DNA of 64,000 nucleotides from an uncultured Aliivibrio sp. (lineage in GTDB: Bacteria > Pseudomonadota > Gammaproteobacteria > Enterobacterales > Vibrionaceae). The stretch lies in assembly GCF_946479765.1 (NCBI RefSeq), contig NZ_CAMLHO010000008.1, positions 23,671 through 87,670 of the forward strand, written 5' to 3'. Positions 16,630 through 27,485 of the stretch are shown in pieces. The number at the start of each line of letters is the position of its first letter. The first letter of the stretch is position 1. The notes under the pieces are model-generated. The model ran no database searches, was not told the DNA's origin, and saw only the letters and a list, made by a program, of their open reading frames with translations. The position numbers and the translations under genes are program-made.

Positions 16630-18423
16630 ATGAAGCATATTCGTAATTTTTCTATTATTGCCCATATCGATCACGGTAAATCAACACTATCTGACCGCCT
16701 TATCCAAATTTGTGGTGGCCTGTCAGACCGTGAAATGGCAGCACAAGTTCTTGATTCAATGGATCTAGAACGTGAACGTGGTATCACTATTAAAGCCCAG
16801 AGTGTGACTCTAAACTACACGGCGAACGATGGTGAAACTTATCAACTAAATTTCATCGATACACCAGGACATGTTGATTTCTCATACGAAGTATCACGTT
16901 CACTTGCTGCTTGTGAAGGCGCATTATTGGTGGTTGATGCGGGTCAGGGTGTAGAAGCTCAAACTCTAGCAAACTGTTATACCGCTCTTGAAATGGATTT
17001 AGAAGTGGTTCCAATCTTGAATAAGATTGATTTACCAGCGGCTGATCCAGATCGTGTAGCAGAAGAAATTGAAGACATCGTTGGTATTGAAGCGATGGAG
17101 GCGACACGCTGCTCTGCAAAGACTGGTTTAGGTGTTGATGCCGTTCTTGAAACGATTGTAAAATGTATTCCAGCACCAGAAGGCAATCCAGAAGGTCCAA
17201 CTCAAGCGTTGATCATTGACTCATGGTTTGATAACTATTTAGGTGTTGTTTCTTTGGTTCGAGTTAAGCATGGCTCACTAAAGAAAAATGACAAAATTAA
17301 AGTAATGAGCACTGGCCAATCATGGAATGTTGACCGCATTGGTATCTTCACACCAAAACAAGTGGATACTGATGGATTAAACACCGGTGAAGTAGGCTGG
17401 GTTGTTTGTGGTATTAAAGATATTTTAGGCGCACCAGTGGGTGATACATTAACTCACGCTAAAGGTGGCTGTGAAGAGCGCTTACCTGGTTTCAAAAAAG
17501 TGAAACCACAGGTATATGCTGGTTTATTCCCTATTTCATCGGATGATTATGAAAATTTCCGTGATGCACTGGGTAAATTAAGCTTAAATGATGCGTCTCT
17601 TTTCTATGAACCAGAAAGTTCTTCAGCGCTTGGTTTTGGTTTCCGTTGTGGCTTCCTTGGTATGCTACATATGGAAATCATTCAGGAGCGTTTAGAGCGT
17701 GAATACGATCTTGATCTGATTACAACAGCACCAACGGTAGTTTACGAAGTTGTGTTGAATAATGGCGATTTACTGTACGTAGATAGCCCTGCAAAATTGC
17801 CAGCAGTGAACGATTTAGACGAAATTCGTGAACCAATTGCTCGTTGTAATATCTTAGTGCCTGCGGATTATTTAGGTAATGTAATTAGCCTATGTATTGA
17901 AAAACGTGGTACTCAAGTCGATATGATTTATCATGGAAATCAAGTGGCATTAACTTATGACATTCCAATGTCTGAAGTAGTGTTAGATTTCTTTGACCGT
18001 TTAAAGTCCACATCTCGTGGTTATGCATCATTAGATTACAACTTCCAACGTTATGAACTTTCTAATATGGTTCGTGTTGACGTATTGATTAATGGTGAAA
18101 GAGTTGATGCTCTTGCTATCATTACTCACCATGATAATGCACAAGGTCGTGGTCGCTTACTTGTTGAGAAGATGAAAGAATTCATCCCTCGTCAAATGTT
18201 TGATATTGCAATTCAAGCGGCAATTGGTGGGCACATTATTGCGCGTTCAACCGTTAAGCAGTTACGTAAAAACGTAATCGCAAAATGTTACGGTGGCGAT
18301 ATTAGCCGTAAGAAAAAACTGTTGAAGAAGCAAAAAGACGGTAAGAAACGCATGAAGCAGATTGGTAATGTTGAATTACCTCAAGAAGCTTTCCTTGCGA
18401 TTCTTCATGTAGGTAAAGATTAA
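16630..18423 (+). CDS. lepA: Elongation factor 4 (LepA)
   Basis: LepA is a ribosome-bound GTPase that acts on stalled or initiating ribosomes. The 597-residue protein has the G1 loop [10 protein letters not shown]2/G3 ([26 protein letters not shown]), G4 NKIDLP, EF-G-like domains II, III and V, and the LepA-specific C-terminal domain ending [20 protein letters not shown]. It precedes lepB as in E. coli, with 120 bases between. Confidence 0.98.
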   Translation: MKHIRNFSIIAHIDHGKSTLSDRLIQICGGLSDREMAAQVLDSMDLERERGITIKAQSVTLNYTANDGETYQLNFIDTPGHVDFSYEVSRSLAACEGALLVVDAGQGVEAQTLANCYTALEMDLEVVPILNKIDLPAADPDRVAEEIEDIVGIEAMEATRCSAKTGLGVDAVLETIVKCIPAPEGNPEGPTQALIIDSWFDNYLGVVSLVRVKHGSLKKNDKIKVMSTGQSWNVDRIGIFTPKQVDTDGLNTGEVGWVVCGIKDILGAPVGDTLTHAKGGCEERLPGFKKVKPQVYAGLFPISSDDYENFRDALGKLSLNDASLFYEPESSSALGFGFRCGFLGMLHMEIIQERLEREYDLDLITTAPTVVYEVVLNNGDLLYVDSPAKLPAVNDLDEIREPIARCNILVPADYLGNVISLCIEKRGTQVDMIYHGNQVALTYDIPMSEVVLDFFDRLKSTSRGYASLDYNFQRYELSNMVRVDVLINGERVDALAIITHHDNAQGRGRLLVEKMKEFIPRQMFDIAIQAAIGGHIIARSTVKQLRKNVIAKCYGGDISRKKKLLKKQKDGKKRMKQIGNVELPQEAFLAILHVGKD

Positions 18424-18474
18424 TTTATAACTTCTGATTTATCAGAACGACGTAAATGACGCTTTATTACAGCT

Positions 18475-18511
18475 CAAAGAAAGCGATGATCAATGGTCTT
18501 CGCTTTCTTTG
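18475..18511 (+). terminator. Inverted repeat between lepA and lepB
   Basis: CAAAGAAAGCGA / TCGCTTTCTTTG is a perfect 12-bp stem with a 13-base loop. The 3' arm is T-rich but no long T run follows, so it may be a weak terminator or attenuator. A second short hairpin (TTCTGAT/ATCAGAA) lies at 18432-18447. Confidence 0.6.
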
Positions 18512-18543
18512 TTATGCAACACTTAATAACTTAAGGGAATGTA

Positions 18544-19446
18544 ATGGCTAACACTTTTTCACTGATTTTAGTTTTAGTAACACTGTTTACTGGTGTTATT
18601 TGGACTATTGATAAATTCGTCTTGGCACCAAAGCGCAAACAAAAAATTGCAGCTGCGCGTGATCAAGTGAATGGACAAGTTGATGAAGCAACACTTGAAA
18701 AAGTCGCTCCTCAACCGGCATGGATAGAACAGTCTGTTTCTATTTTTCCAGTGATTGGCCTTGTTTTAGTGTTGCGCTCATTTATTTATGAGCCGTTCCA
18801 GATCCCATCCGGTTCGATGATGCCGACGCTTTTAGTCGGTGATTTTATCTTGGTTGAAAAATTCTCTTATGGAATTAAAGACCCTGTTTGGCGCTCACAA
18901 CTTGTAGACGTAGGTAAACCTGAACGTGGTGATATTGTTGTTTTTAAATACCCACCACAACCAAATATCGACTATATTAAACGTGTAGTTGGTGAACCTG
19001 GTGATACCGTTACCTATAGCTCTGCTAAGCAAATTTGTGTTAAACAAAAAGGTGAGAGCAAGTGTAATATCATCCCGTTAACGAACATGAAAGACAGTGA
19101 ATTTATGCCAGATCGCACTAACTTAGTTCAATATACTGAGCAGTTAGCAAGCGATACTACGCATGATATTTTGGTTAACCCTATGAGGTCTGATCGTGTG
19201 TCGATGTATCAACCACGACCAGGCTATAATGAATGGGTTGTTCCAGAAGGTAACTACTTTGTGATGGGCGATAATCGTGACAACAGTGCTGACAGTCGTT
19301 ATTGGGGTTTTGTTCCAGAAGCGAATCTTGTTGGCAAAGCGGTCGGGATCTGGATCAGCTTTGAATTTGAACGTGGTAGCGATAGTGTGCTGCCTTCCTT
19401 TATTCCTACTGGTGTGCGTTTTAACCGCATCGGTGGCATAGACTGA
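18544..19446 (+). CDS. lepB: Signal peptidase I
   Basis: LepB removes signal peptides from exported proteins at the outer face of the inner membrane. The two N-terminal membrane helices (about residues 4-24 and 62-78) are visible. The catalytic serine is in IPSGSMMPTL (box B), the general-base lysine in YIKRVVGEPGD (box D), and MGDNRDNSADSRYWGFVP is box E. At 300 residues it is slightly shorter than E. coli LepB (324). It is followed after 10 bases by rnc. Confidence 0.97.
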   Translation: MANTFSLILVLVTLFTGVIWTIDKFVLAPKRKQKIAAARDQVNGQVDEATLEKVAPQPAWIEQSVSIFPVIGLVLVLRSFIYEPFQIPSGSMMPTLLVGDFILVEKFSYGIKDPVWRSQLVDVGKPERGDIVVFKYPPQPNIDYIKRVVGEPGDTVTYSSAKQICVKQKGESKCNIIPLTNMKDSEFMPDRTNLVQYTEQLASDTTHDILVNPMRSDRVSMYQPRPGYNEWVVPEGNYFVMGDNRDNSADSRYWGFVPEANLVGKAVGIWISFEFERGSDSVLPSFIPTGVRFNRIGGID

Positions 19447-19456
19447 TTGAAAGATT

Positions 19457-20128
19457 ATGAATTCTTCATTACAACGCTTAGAAAAGAAAATTGGCTATCA
19501 ATTTAACGATGAAAACTTTTTAAAATTAGCACTGACTCACCGTAGTGCTAATGGTACTCATAATGAGCGCTTAGAGTTTTTAGGTGATTCAATTTTGAGT
19601 TTTGTTGTTGCAGATGAGTTATATCACCGCTTCCCTAAAGTGGATGAAGGTGATATGAGCCGTATGCGAGCAACTCTTGTTCGTGGTCATACATTGGCTG
19701 AATTAGGTCGTGAATTCCAACTGGGTGATTACCTATTCTTAGGTCCTGGTGAATTGAAAAGTGGTGGTTTCCGCCGTGATTCAATTTTAGCCGATGCGGT
19801 TGAAGCGATTATTGGTGGTATTTATCTTGATAGTGATACCGAAGTGATTCGTCGAATTATTTTAGCATGGTACAAAACACGCTTAGATTCGATTGAACCA
19901 GGTATCTCTCAAAAAGATCCAAAAACACGTCTTCAAGAATACCTACAAGGTCGTCGTAAGCCGTTACCAACGTACACTGTGACAAAAATTAAAGGTGAAG
20001 CTCACAACCAAGAGTTCACTATTGAATGTATCGTAGCAGGCTTGGATAAGCCTGTTATCGGCAAAGGAAGTAGCCGCCGCAAGGCAGAACAGTCGGCTGC
20101 TGACATAGCATTAGGACAAGTAAACTAA
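19457..20128 (+). CDS. rnc: Ribonuclease III
   Basis: RNase III cleaves double-stranded RNA in rRNA maturation and sRNA/mRNA turnover. The catalytic signature [11 protein letters not shown] (about residues 37-47) and the second acidic site [13 protein letters not shown] are present, followed by a C-terminal double-stranded RNA-binding domain ([18 protein letters not shown]...[14 protein letters not shown]). At 223 residues it is a standard length. Its stop overlaps the era start by one base (TAATG). Confidence 0.98.
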   Translation: MNSSLQRLEKKIGYQFNDENFLKLALTHRSANGTHNERLEFLGDSILSFVVADELYHRFPKVDEGDMSRMRATLVRGHTLAELGREFQLGDYLFLGPGELKSGGFRRDSILADAVEAIIGGIYLDSDTEVIRRIILAWYKTRLDSIEPGISQKDPKTRLQEYLQGRRKPLPTYTVTKIKGEAHNQEFTIECIVAGLDKPVIGKGSSRRKAEQSAADIALGQVN

Positions 20129-21093
20129 TGTCAGATGACAAAGAATTCGATCTAGATGCGTACTTCTCATCAGAAGCTAAAACAGAATCTAGCGACAATC
20201 AGCACTGTGGCTTTATTGCTATCGTTGGTCGTCCAAACGTAGGTAAATCAACACTTCTAAACCAAATATTGGGGCAGAAGATTTCGATTACATCTCGTAA
20301 ACCTCAAACGACTCGTCACCGCATTATGGGTGTTGATACGGAAGGGGATTATCAAGCGATTTATATTGATACGCCAGGTCTTCATATTGAAGAAAAGCGT
20401 GCGATTAACCGTTTAATGAACCGTGCAGCAAGCTCATCATTAAGTGATGTTAACTTGGTTTTATTCTTGGTAGATGGTACTCACTGGACACCAGACGATG
20501 AAATGGTATTGAATAAGCTGAGAAAAGCTGGATTCCCTACGGTTTTATTAGTAAACAAAGTAGATAACGTTAAAGATAAAAATGACGTTATGGCTCATCT
20601 TCAAACAATGACTGAAAAAATGGACTTTGTTGATGTTGTGCCAATTTCAGCGAAATCAGGGTCTAATGTTGATATTGTTCAAAAACTAGTTCGTGAACAT
20701 TTACCAAAAGCGGTGCATCACTTTCCTGAAGAATACGTAACTGACCGTTCGCAACGTTTTATGGCATCAGAAATTATTCGTGAAAAGCTTATGCGCTTTA
20801 CGGGTGAAGAACTGCCGTATTCAGTAACCGTTGAGATCGAGCGTTTTGATTACAACCCAAAAATGGATGGTTTTCATATTAACGGCCTAATTCTTGTTGA
20901 GCGTCTTGGTCAAAAGAAAATGGTTGTTGGTAAGAACGGTGAAAAGATCAAAGTAATTGGTCGTGAAGCACGTATTGATATGGAAGGCTTGTTTGACCGC
21001 AAAGTGTATTTAGAGCTTTGGGTTAAAGTTAAATCTGGTTGGGCTGATGATGAGCGAGCACTTCGTTCTCTAGGTTACATCGACGATTTGTAA
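20128..21093 (+). CDS. era: GTPase Era
   Basis: Era is an essential GTPase that binds the 3' end of 16S rRNA during 30S assembly. G1 is [10 protein letters not shown]3 DTPGLH and G4 NKVDNV. A C-terminal KH domain includes [23 protein letters not shown]. The N-terminal ~25 residues are an acidic extension ([16 protein letters not shown]) longer than in E. coli. It is translationally coupled to rnc. Confidence 0.97.
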   Translation: MSDDKEFDLDAYFSSEAKTESSDNQHCGFIAIVGRPNVGKSTLLNQILGQKISITSRKPQTTRHRIMGVDTEGDYQAIYIDTPGLHIEEKRAINRLMNRAASSSLSDVNLVLFLVDGTHWTPDDEMVLNKLRKAGFPTVLLVNKVDNVKDKNDVMAHLQTMTEKMDFVDVVPISAKSGSNVDIVQKLVREHLPKAVHHFPEEYVTDRSQRFMASEIIREKLMRFTGEELPYSVTVEIERFDYNPKMDGFHINGLILVERLGQKKMVVGKNGEKIKVIGREARIDMEGLFDRKVYLELWVKVKSGWADDERALRSLGYIDDL

Positions 21094-21109
21094 TTTCTAG
21101 AAACTAGAA

Positions 21110-21227
21110 ACGATAAAAGCTAGAGCTGGATCCCGAATAACTGAAGTGAATACCTTTAAGTTGTTTGGGATTTTTTTGTTATAGCATAAGGCATCTTTTA
21201 TAGTCTCTAGAAGCGAAGCTTTATCGT
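21110..21227. repeat. Long-range inverted repeat around the era terminator
   Basis: ACGATAAAAGCT at 21110-21121 is matched in inverse at 21217-21227 (AGCTTTATCGT), one base unpaired. The flanking CTAGA-type sequences are also partly mirrored. The pair encloses the era terminator in the 174-base era-recO gap. It could be a small mobile repeat or a folded leader of recO. Confidence 0.5.
21130..21177 (+). terminator. Terminator downstream of era
   Basis: ATCCCGAATAACT pairs with AGTTGTTTGGGAT (13 bp with two G-U pairs), followed by seven T. It lies within a larger inverted repeat (arms at 21110-21121 and 21217-21227). Confidence 0.75.
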
Positions 21228-21267
21228 TAGCGAAGTGTATAGTTCATCTTATTTATAGGTAAAAAAC

Positions 21268-21984
21268 GTGGAAGAAGGCTTACAACGCTGTTTTGTCCTG
21301 CACCGTAGACCGTATAGTGAAAGCAGTCTAATCTTAGATGTGTTTAGCGAAGAATATGGTCGTTTATCTATTATATCCAAAGGCGCACGAAGTAAGCGAT
21401 CCAATCTAAAAGGTGTATTGCAAGCGTTTACTCCATTACTAATGAAGTGGTCAGGAAAAGGGTCCATGCGAACACTGCGTCAGGCTGAAAGCATCAGTTT
21501 GGCTATCCCGCTCACTGGCATAAACTTATATTCAGCCATGTACATTAACGAATTAGTGGTGCGCGTGATTGAACAAGAAACGCCTTATCCCGCACTCTTT
21601 CTCGATTATCTCACCGTATTAACTGAACTTGCTCAGACTAAAAATCCAGAACCTGCCTTGCGTCGTTTTGAATTGGCCTTATTGTCTTCATTAGGTTATG
21701 GCGTCGATTTTTTACATTGTTCTGGGAGTGGTGAAGTTGTTTCTCCAGAAATGACCTATCGCTACCGTGAGCAACAAGGTTTTATGGCATCCATTCGTCA
21801 TGACCCGTTAATGAGCTTCAAAGGTGATGAACTTATCGCTATCAGTGAGCGTCGATTTATAACACCAGAGCAATTAAAAGCGGCAAAACGCTTTACACGT
21901 ATAGCCTTAAAGCCGTATCTTGGCGGTAAGCCCCTAAAAAGTAGGGAACTGTTTCTTCCAAGAACAAGGAGTATTCTAAAATGA
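21268..21984 (+). CDS. recO: DNA repair protein RecO
   Basis: RecO helps load RecA onto SSB-coated single strands with RecR. The start is a GTG ([20 protein letters not shown], close to E. coli MEGWQRAFVLHSRPWSETS). The N-terminal OB fold ([24 protein letters not shown]) is followed by a helical domain. A cysteine remains near the zinc-site region (FLHCSGSGE). The stop overlaps the pdxJ start by four bases. Confidence 0.95.
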   Translation: MEEGLQRCFVLHRRPYSESSLILDVFSEEYGRLSIISKGARSKRSNLKGVLQAFTPLLMKWSGKGSMRTLRQAESISLAIPLTGINLYSAMYINELVVRVIEQETPYPALFLDYLTVLTELAQTKNPEPALRRFELALLSSLGYGVDFLHCSGSGEVVSPEMTYRYREQQGFMASIRHDPLMSFKGDELIAISERRFITPEQLKAAKRFTRIALKPYLGGKPLKSRELFLPRTRSILK

Positions 21985-22712
21985 GTTCAATTTTACTTGG
22001 TGTCAATATCGATCACGTAGCCACTCTTCGTAATGCAAGAGGGACTAAATACCCAGATCCAGTGCACGCTGCTGAAATTGCAGAGCGTGCAGGCGCTGCC
22101 GGTATTACGATTCATCTACGTGAAGACCGTCGTCATATAAAAGATCGTGATGTGCGAATTTTACGTGAAACGCTGCAAACACGAATGAATTTAGAAATGG
22201 CAGTGACGGATGAAATGATCGCTATTGCATTAGAAACACAACCTGAGTTTGTTTGTCTTGTGCCAGAAAAGCGTGAAGAGTTAACCACTGAAGGTGGTCT
22301 GAATGTTGTTGGTCAACTTGAGAAAGTAAAAACAGCAACTCAAACGCTATCAAAAGCAGGAATTAAAGTGTCTCTGTTTATTGATGCCGATAAAGATCAG
22401 ATCGATGCTGCTGTTGAGTGCGGAGCTCCATTTATTGAACTTCATACTGGTGCGTATGCGGATGCCGAGACAGAAGAAGCGCAACAAGGCGAATTGAAAA
22501 AAATTGCGGCAGGTGCAAGTTATGCTGTATCTAAAGGTTTAATTGTTAATGCTGGTCACGGTTTGACATATCATAACGTTGAAGCGATTGCTGCTCTACC
22601 AGAAATCTATGAATTAAACATCGGTCACTCTATTATGGGGCGAGCAGTGTTTGATGGTTTAGAAAAAGCGGTTTCGGATATGCACCGTATTATGCTTGGT
22701 GCTCGTAAGTAA
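21981..22712 (+). CDS. pdxJ: Pyridoxine 5'-phosphate synthase
   Basis: PdxJ condenses 1-deoxyxylulose 5-phosphate with 3-amino-2-oxopropyl phosphate to make pyridoxine 5'-phosphate. The 243-residue TIM-barrel protein shows [48 protein letters not shown] and [29 protein letters not shown]. It lies in recO-pdxJ-acpS, overlapping both neighbours. A second vitamin B6 gene, pdxY, sits 36 kb away after cadA. Confidence 0.98.
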   Translation: MSSILLGVNIDHVATLRNARGTKYPDPVHAAEIAERAGAAGITIHLREDRRHIKDRDVRILRETLQTRMNLEMAVTDEMIAIALETQPEFVCLVPEKREELTTEGGLNVVGQLEKVKTATQTLSKAGIKVSLFIDADKDQIDAAVECGAPFIELHTGAYADAETEEAQQGELKKIAAGASYAVSKGLIVNAGHGLTYHNVEAIAALPEIYELNIGHSIMGRAVFDGLEKAVSDMHRIMLGARK

Positions 22713-23092
22713 TGGCAATTATAGGTATTGGGACTGATATCGCTGAAATAGAAAGGGTAGAAAAAGCCCTTTCTCGTTCAGGAGATACGTTCGCTGAGCG
22801 CATCTTGAGCGTATCTGAATTTGAAAAATATCAAACCTTAAAGCAAAAAGGACGTTTTTTAGCTAAACGTTTTGCAGCAAAAGAAGCTGCCTCTAAAGCG
22901 CTTGGCACCGGCATCGCTCATGGTGTTACCTTCCATGATTTTACTATTTCTAATGATGAAAATGGTAAACCCTTCTTAATACTATCAGGTAAGGCGCTTG
23001 AGCTTTCTATGGCCCGTGATATCGTACATACACACCTTACTATCTCTGATGAGCGGCATTATGCGGTAGCCACCGTTATCTTTGAGTCTTAG
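22712..23092 (+). CDS. acpS: Holo-[acyl-carrier-protein] synthase
   Basis: AcpS transfers 4'-phosphopantetheine from CoA to the acyl carrier protein. The first residues [15 protein letters not shown] hold the metal-binding Asp, and [21 protein letters not shown] holds the second acidic site. Its 126 residues are typical. It overlaps pdxJ by one base and ends 44 bases before the convergent barA stop. Confidence 0.97.
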   Translation: MAIIGIGTDIAEIERVEKALSRSGDTFAERILSVSEFEKYQTLKQKGRFLAKRFAAKEAASKALGTGIAHGVTFHDFTISNDENGKPFLILSGKALELSMARDIVHTHLTISDERHYAVATVIFES

Positions 23093-23136
23093 TTATATGT
23101 CGTATCTAAGTTTGTGTTTATTTATACGCTAATTGA

Positions 23137-25929
23137 TTAGTTTATTATTCGTTGTGCCGCTTTGGTCACTTTTTTCATTTCATCTTGAAGTTCAAACAGT
23201 TCAGGTTCGATATCCTCTATCGATTGATCTTGTCGTAATGCAGTTTCGAGTAAATTACACAGTTGTTTTAATCGTGGAACACCACAATACGAGCTACTGC
23301 CATGCAGTTTATGTATGTGCAGGCAAAGCTCTTCAGTTGAAGAATTACCCTCAAGAGCTTTTTCAATCCAACCATCAACTTCGGGAATAAATTCCACCAA
23401 CATTTTCAGCATCTCTTTGGCGAGGTCTTCTTTCCCAGCGGATTGTTTTAATGCCGCCCCCCAATCGATACTTCCCGGATCATTACTTGTTGTTTTTTCA
23501 ATGTGAGGTTCTGGAACTATATTAGGTAAAATGTTTATTTTTTTAGCATCAGTTATTTCTGTTAATGGACTCCAATGAATAATGACTTGTTGAAGAACAT
23601 GCTCTTCAATCGGTTTTGTTAAATAATCATCCATCCCTTCATTAATCAGTCGTTCTCGCTCACCAGCCATTGCATGAGCAGTTACAGCAACAATAGGAGT
23701 TTGTGCATTCAACAGTGTTTTACGGATCTCCTGGCAAGCCATAACGCCATCCATTTTCGGCATTTGGATATCCATTAAAATAATATCAAACTTTTGCTCT
23801 GTGGCTTGTTGGACTGCGTCGATACCATTTTCACACGTAACAACCGTTTCAACTTGCTCATACAAAAGCGCAGAAATAAGTTTGAGATTGGCTGGGTTAT
23901 CATCTACTGCCATCACTTTAATTGGTAATCGTTGAGGGAGAGGAACATGCGACGCCATTAAATTAGGAAGAGCAGGGGTAGCTTCAGATTGAGTCGAAAT
24001 AAGTAATGCATCCAACAGTTTTTTCTTAGCGAATGGCTTAGATAAACACGTAATTGTTGAGTGCTGATTAAGTTCTTCAGTCAGGGCAAGTTCAGTACTT
24101 GGTAAGCCAACAATGACAGTTGGACAGTAAGGAATTAATTTTTCTGATATGGTTTGTAATGATTCAGTGGTCGGTTTTGAGGTCGAACTTAAGCTGATCA
24201 GAGCAAAATCATGTGGTTCTATTGTGCCAGGTAATGTAGAGCTATAAGTAACAAACATACCATGATGGATTAATTGTTTTTGTAGAATAGAGGCAGATTG
24301 CATGTTTGGTTCGATTAATAATAACCTTTTACTTTCCAGTTGAGAGACATCAATTTCATCAATCATCGGGAGTTCAGTCGAGTTCATTTTAATTGTAAAC
24401 CAGAAGGTCGAACCTTGGTGTAAACGGCTGTTTAACCCAATGTCACCTCCCATTTGAGCGACCAATTTTTGTGTGATAACCAAGCCTAAACCAGTACCTC
24501 CATAACGTCGTGAAATACTGGCATCAGCTTGACTGAAGGCTTGGAAAAGTTGTGCTTGTTGGCGTTCAGAAATCCCAATACCCGTATCTCGTACGACAAA
24601 TTGAAGTTCGATACTATCATCATGAAGATGTTTTAGCTCAACTGAAATATCGATATTGCCTTTCTCAGTAAATTTAATAGAGTTACCAACCAAGTTATTT
24701 AGCACCTGTTGGATACGTAGTGGGTCGCCAATTAATCCAGAGGGAACACGCGGGTCAATTTTAAGAGTGATCTCTAACCCTTTCTCATGAGCACTTGGTG
24801 CTAGAAGGCTAACCATCTCATCAAGGCTGTCTTGAAAATTAAACGGTAAATTTTCAAGCAATAACTTACCTGCTTCAAGTTTAGAGAAATCAAGAATGTC
24901 ATTAATGATAGTTAATAAGTTATTGGCTGAACGTTCAATGGTTTGTAGGTAATCTGTTTGATTATTAGATAGTGACGTTTTTAGCATTTGACGAGTAAAG
25001 CCAATCACCCCATTTAATGGTGTTCTTAGTTCGTGCGACATGTTTGCTAAGAACTCTGATTTAACTCGAGCGGCTTCTTGTGCGCGTTTTTTAGCAATAT
25101 CTAATTCTACGTTTTGGATCTCTAGCTGTTCTAAGGTTTCCCGCAAATCAGAAGTGGCTTGGTCGATACTTTGTTGCATCTCTACATGATATTCAGACAA
25201 AGAAATCGCCATGGCATTGATACCATTTTTAAGCGTATCTAGTTCTCCATGTAATGTATTCTCTATACGCACATTCAAGTGGCCGCGGCGAATACGGTCA
25301 ACCACGCTTACCATGTGTGAAATAGGTTGTGTTACATCTTGCATTAAGCGATAGGCAAAAACACCCGATAAACTTAGACCAAGGAAAAGAACAATTAAGG
25401 CTGAGAATATTTCTTGATATTGCTGTAATCGTAAACTGGATAAATCCAATTCAATAGCAATATAGCCCAAGGGTTCATTCATATGAGAGGAATCAAAATT
25501 TACAGAAAACTGGCCTTCAGGAAGGATCGGCGTTCGTAATATTAAAGACTCACCTTGAAAGGAGATATTAAGTAATAGAGGGATCGGCTTATCTTTTGGG
25601 AACGTAAGGCTTTCAAAATTAGGATGGAAGTTAGAGGTAACAAACAATTCATGATGTTCATCAAATACGGCAATACTGCGAACAATTTTAGAATGTTTTC
25701 GATGCGCGTAACTGATCAACCGACGAACCGCTTCTCGGTTTTTACCTGTCATGCCGTACTCACTCGAAATTGCCAATGGCTCGATAATACTCATGCCACT
25801 AGAAATAAGTTGATCTTCCAAATCATTATATCGATTCATGGTAAAGAAACCACTAAGCAGTAAACCGATGATTAATGTTGGCGCTAATGTAAGAGTGATG
25901 ACTCGTGCGCGTAAACCGTATTTTGTCAT
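23137..25929 (-). CDS. barA: Hybrid sensor histidine kinase BarA (VarS/GacS type)
   Basis: The 930-residue tripartite kinase has a short cytoplasmic N-terminus, a membrane helix (TLTLAPTLIIGLLLSGFFTM), a periplasmic sensor of ~140 residues, a second helix (~170-190) and a HAMP linker. The phosphorylated His is in KSEFLANMSHELRTPLNGVIGF (about residue 295). ATPase boxes are NNLVGNSIKF and GTGLGLVITQKL. A degenerate pseudo-receiver is followed by a true receiver (MAVDDNPANLKL...IILMDIQMPKMDG) and an Hpt domain with LHKLHGSSSYCG. BarA feeds UvrY/VarA, which drives Csr sRNAs. It is divergent from rlmD, as in E. coli. Confidence 0.95.
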   Translation of the reverse strand: MTKYGLRARVITLTLAPTLIIGLLLSGFFTMNRYNDLEDQLISSGMSIIEPLAISSEYGMTGKNREAVRRLISYAHRKHSKIVRSIAVFDEHHELFVTSNFHPNFESLTFPKDKPIPLLLNISFQGESLILRTPILPEGQFSVNFDSSHMNEPLGYIAIELDLSSLRLQQYQEIFSALIVLFLGLSLSGVFAYRLMQDVTQPISHMVSVVDRIRRGHLNVRIENTLHGELDTLKNGINAMAISLSEYHVEMQQSIDQATSDLRETLEQLEIQNVELDIAKKRAQEAARVKSEFLANMSHELRTPLNGVIGFTRQMLKTSLSNNQTDYLQTIERSANNLLTIINDILDFSKLEAGKLLLENLPFNFQDSLDEMVSLLAPSAHEKGLEITLKIDPRVPSGLIGDPLRIQQVLNNLVGNSIKFTEKGNIDISVELKHLHDDSIELQFVVRDTGIGISERQQAQLFQAFSQADASISRRYGGTGLGLVITQKLVAQMGGDIGLNSRLHQGSTFWFTIKMNSTELPMIDEIDVSQLESKRLLLIEPNMQSASILQKQLIHHGMFVTYSSTLPGTIEPHDFALISLSSTSKPTTESLQTISEKLIPYCPTVIVGLPSTELALTEELNQHSTITCLSKPFAKKKLLDALLISTQSEATPALPNLMASHVPLPQRLPIKVMAVDDNPANLKLISALLYEQVETVVTCENGIDAVQQATEQKFDIILMDIQMPKMDGVMACQEIRKTLLNAQTPIVAVTAHAMAGERERLINEGMDDYLTKPIEEHVLQQVIIHWSPLTEITDAKKINILPNIVPEPHIEKTTSNDPGSIDWGAALKQSAGKEDLAKEMLKMLVEFIPEVDGWIEKALEGNSSTEELCLHIHKLHGSSSYCGVPRLKQLCNLLETALRQDQSIEDIEPELFELQDEMKKVTKAAQRIIN

Positions 25930-26103
25930 ATTAATTCGTTCTAATTAGCTTCCTTGAGTGCGTAGCTTAATCAAGTTAGGGAATAAGCTCAATTATTCTC
26001 TGTCCAAATCGTAAGCTAAAACGTAAATGAATGACTAATCAAGACTGCATCTTAATGCTGTTTCGGTATAATGACGCTAATTTTGGTAAATCAGGCAATA
26101 ATC

Positions 26104-27420
26104 ATGGCTCAATTCTTCAAAGCAAAAAAGAAAGCTTCAATAAACACTAAGCATCAATCGGTTGATGTGGTTCGATTAGATCATAACGGTGCAGGTATCG
26201 CTTTTGTGGATAAGAAGCCAGTGTTTATCGAAGGTGCTTTACCTGAAGAAAAAACAATTATTCAATTTATCGAACAGAAAAAACAATATTCTCGTGCCAC
26301 TTTAATTAAGTTGACGCAAAAGAGCAGTAAACGCCAAGATCCAATTTGTCAGCATTATCATGAATGTGGTGGTTGTAACTTACAGCACCTACAGCATGAC
26401 GAACAAGTACTGGCTAAAAATAACAAGCTACAAGAGTTAATGCAAAAACAGGGTGTTGAGTGCTGTGAAATGGTTACCCCTATTGTGGCTGGTGAGCAGA
26501 GCTATCGTCGTCGAGCACGCATTAGCTTAATGGTAAACAAACAAACTCATCAACTTGATTTCGGTTTCCGCAAAAAACAAAGTAAAGCCATTGTGAATGT
26601 TCGTCATTGTCCAGTACTGGTTAATGAACTGGATCAACATTTAGAATCGCTATATACCCTACTTAATCAGATGAAAGGTAAGAAACACCTAGGGCATGTA
26701 GAGTTAGTGCAAGCAGATAATGGCAGCGTATTACTGATACGCCACATGGCTGACTTTACTGAAAAAGATCGTCAAGCATTATTTAGCTATTGTGAAGCGC
26801 GTGATTTGATCCTATACCTAATGCCAGAATCCGATGTATTGAATCATGTACATGGAGAAGAACCGTATTATGTGATTGATGGCGTGAAAATTTATTTTAC
26901 ACCGAAAGACTTCATTCAGGTGAACGCATCAATTAACGAAAGCATGGTACATCAGACGCTAAATTGGTTAGGTCTTAAGGCTGATGACCGTGTACTTGAC
27001 CTATTCTGTGGCTTGGGTAACTTCAGTTTACCTCTGGCGAAAAAAGTACAAACGGTTGTTGGTATTGAAGGCGTGGATGAAATGGTTCAACGTGCTCAAT
27101 CGAATGCAAAAAGAAATGAGTTAGATAATGTCACCTTCCATCAAGCGAATTTAGAAGAGCATATTGATACGCAAATGTGGGCTAGCACAAAGTTTACAAA
27201 GATTTTACTTGATCCCGCTAGAGCGGGGGCTGCAGGAGTGATGCAAACTGTGGCAAAATTGAAGCCTCAAACCGTGGTTTATGTATCGTGCAACCCAGCA
27301 ACACTTGCACGCGATAGCCAATTACTTATTCAACACGGTTACAAGCTTACTAGGCTAGGTATGCTTGATATGTTCCCACACACAGGACATTTAGAATCTA
27401 TGGCATTGTTTGAGCGATAA
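26104..27420 (+). CDS. rlmD: 23S rRNA (uracil1939-C5)-methyltransferase RlmD
   Basis: RlmD (RumA) methylates U1939 of 23S rRNA with S-adenosylmethionine. An N-terminal TRAM domain (VDVVRLDHNGAGIAFVDKKPVFIEGALPEE) is followed by the 4Fe-4S cysteines (CQHYHECGGCNLQHL). The SAM motif is DLFCGLGNFSLPLA, and the catalytic cysteine is in YVSCNPATLARD. The track starts at 26071; the ATG at 26104 (MAQFFKAKKK) gives the conserved N-terminus and the usual length of ~438 residues. It is followed by relA after 65 bases. Confidence 0.95.
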   Translation: MAQFFKAKKKASINTKHQSVDVVRLDHNGAGIAFVDKKPVFIEGALPEEKTIIQFIEQKKQYSRATLIKLTQKSSKRQDPICQHYHECGGCNLQHLQHDEQVLAKNNKLQELMQKQGVECCEMVTPIVAGEQSYRRRARISLMVNKQTHQLDFGFRKKQSKAIVNVRHCPVLVNELDQHLESLYTLLNQMKGKKHLGHVELVQADNGSVLLIRHMADFTEKDRQALFSYCEARDLILYLMPESDVLNHVHGEEPYYVIDGVKIYFTPKDFIQVNASINESMVHQTLNWLGLKADDRVLDLFCGLGNFSLPLAKKVQTVVGIEGVDEMVQRAQSNAKRNELDNVTFHQANLEEHIDTQMWASTKFTKILLDPARAGAAGVMQTVAKLKPQTVVYVSCNPATLARDSQLLIQHGYKLTRLGMLDMFPHTGHLESMALFER

Positions 27421-27485
27421 CTGAATACCAGTGCGCTCAATGGAGTCAAAAGAATCATTATAAAATTGGATTATAGGAAACGGAC

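Noticed and set aside
16853-17200. 115-codon - strand ORF antisense to lepA
   Set aside because: LepA is certain; the antisense reading is leucine/glutamine-rich with no known counterpart.
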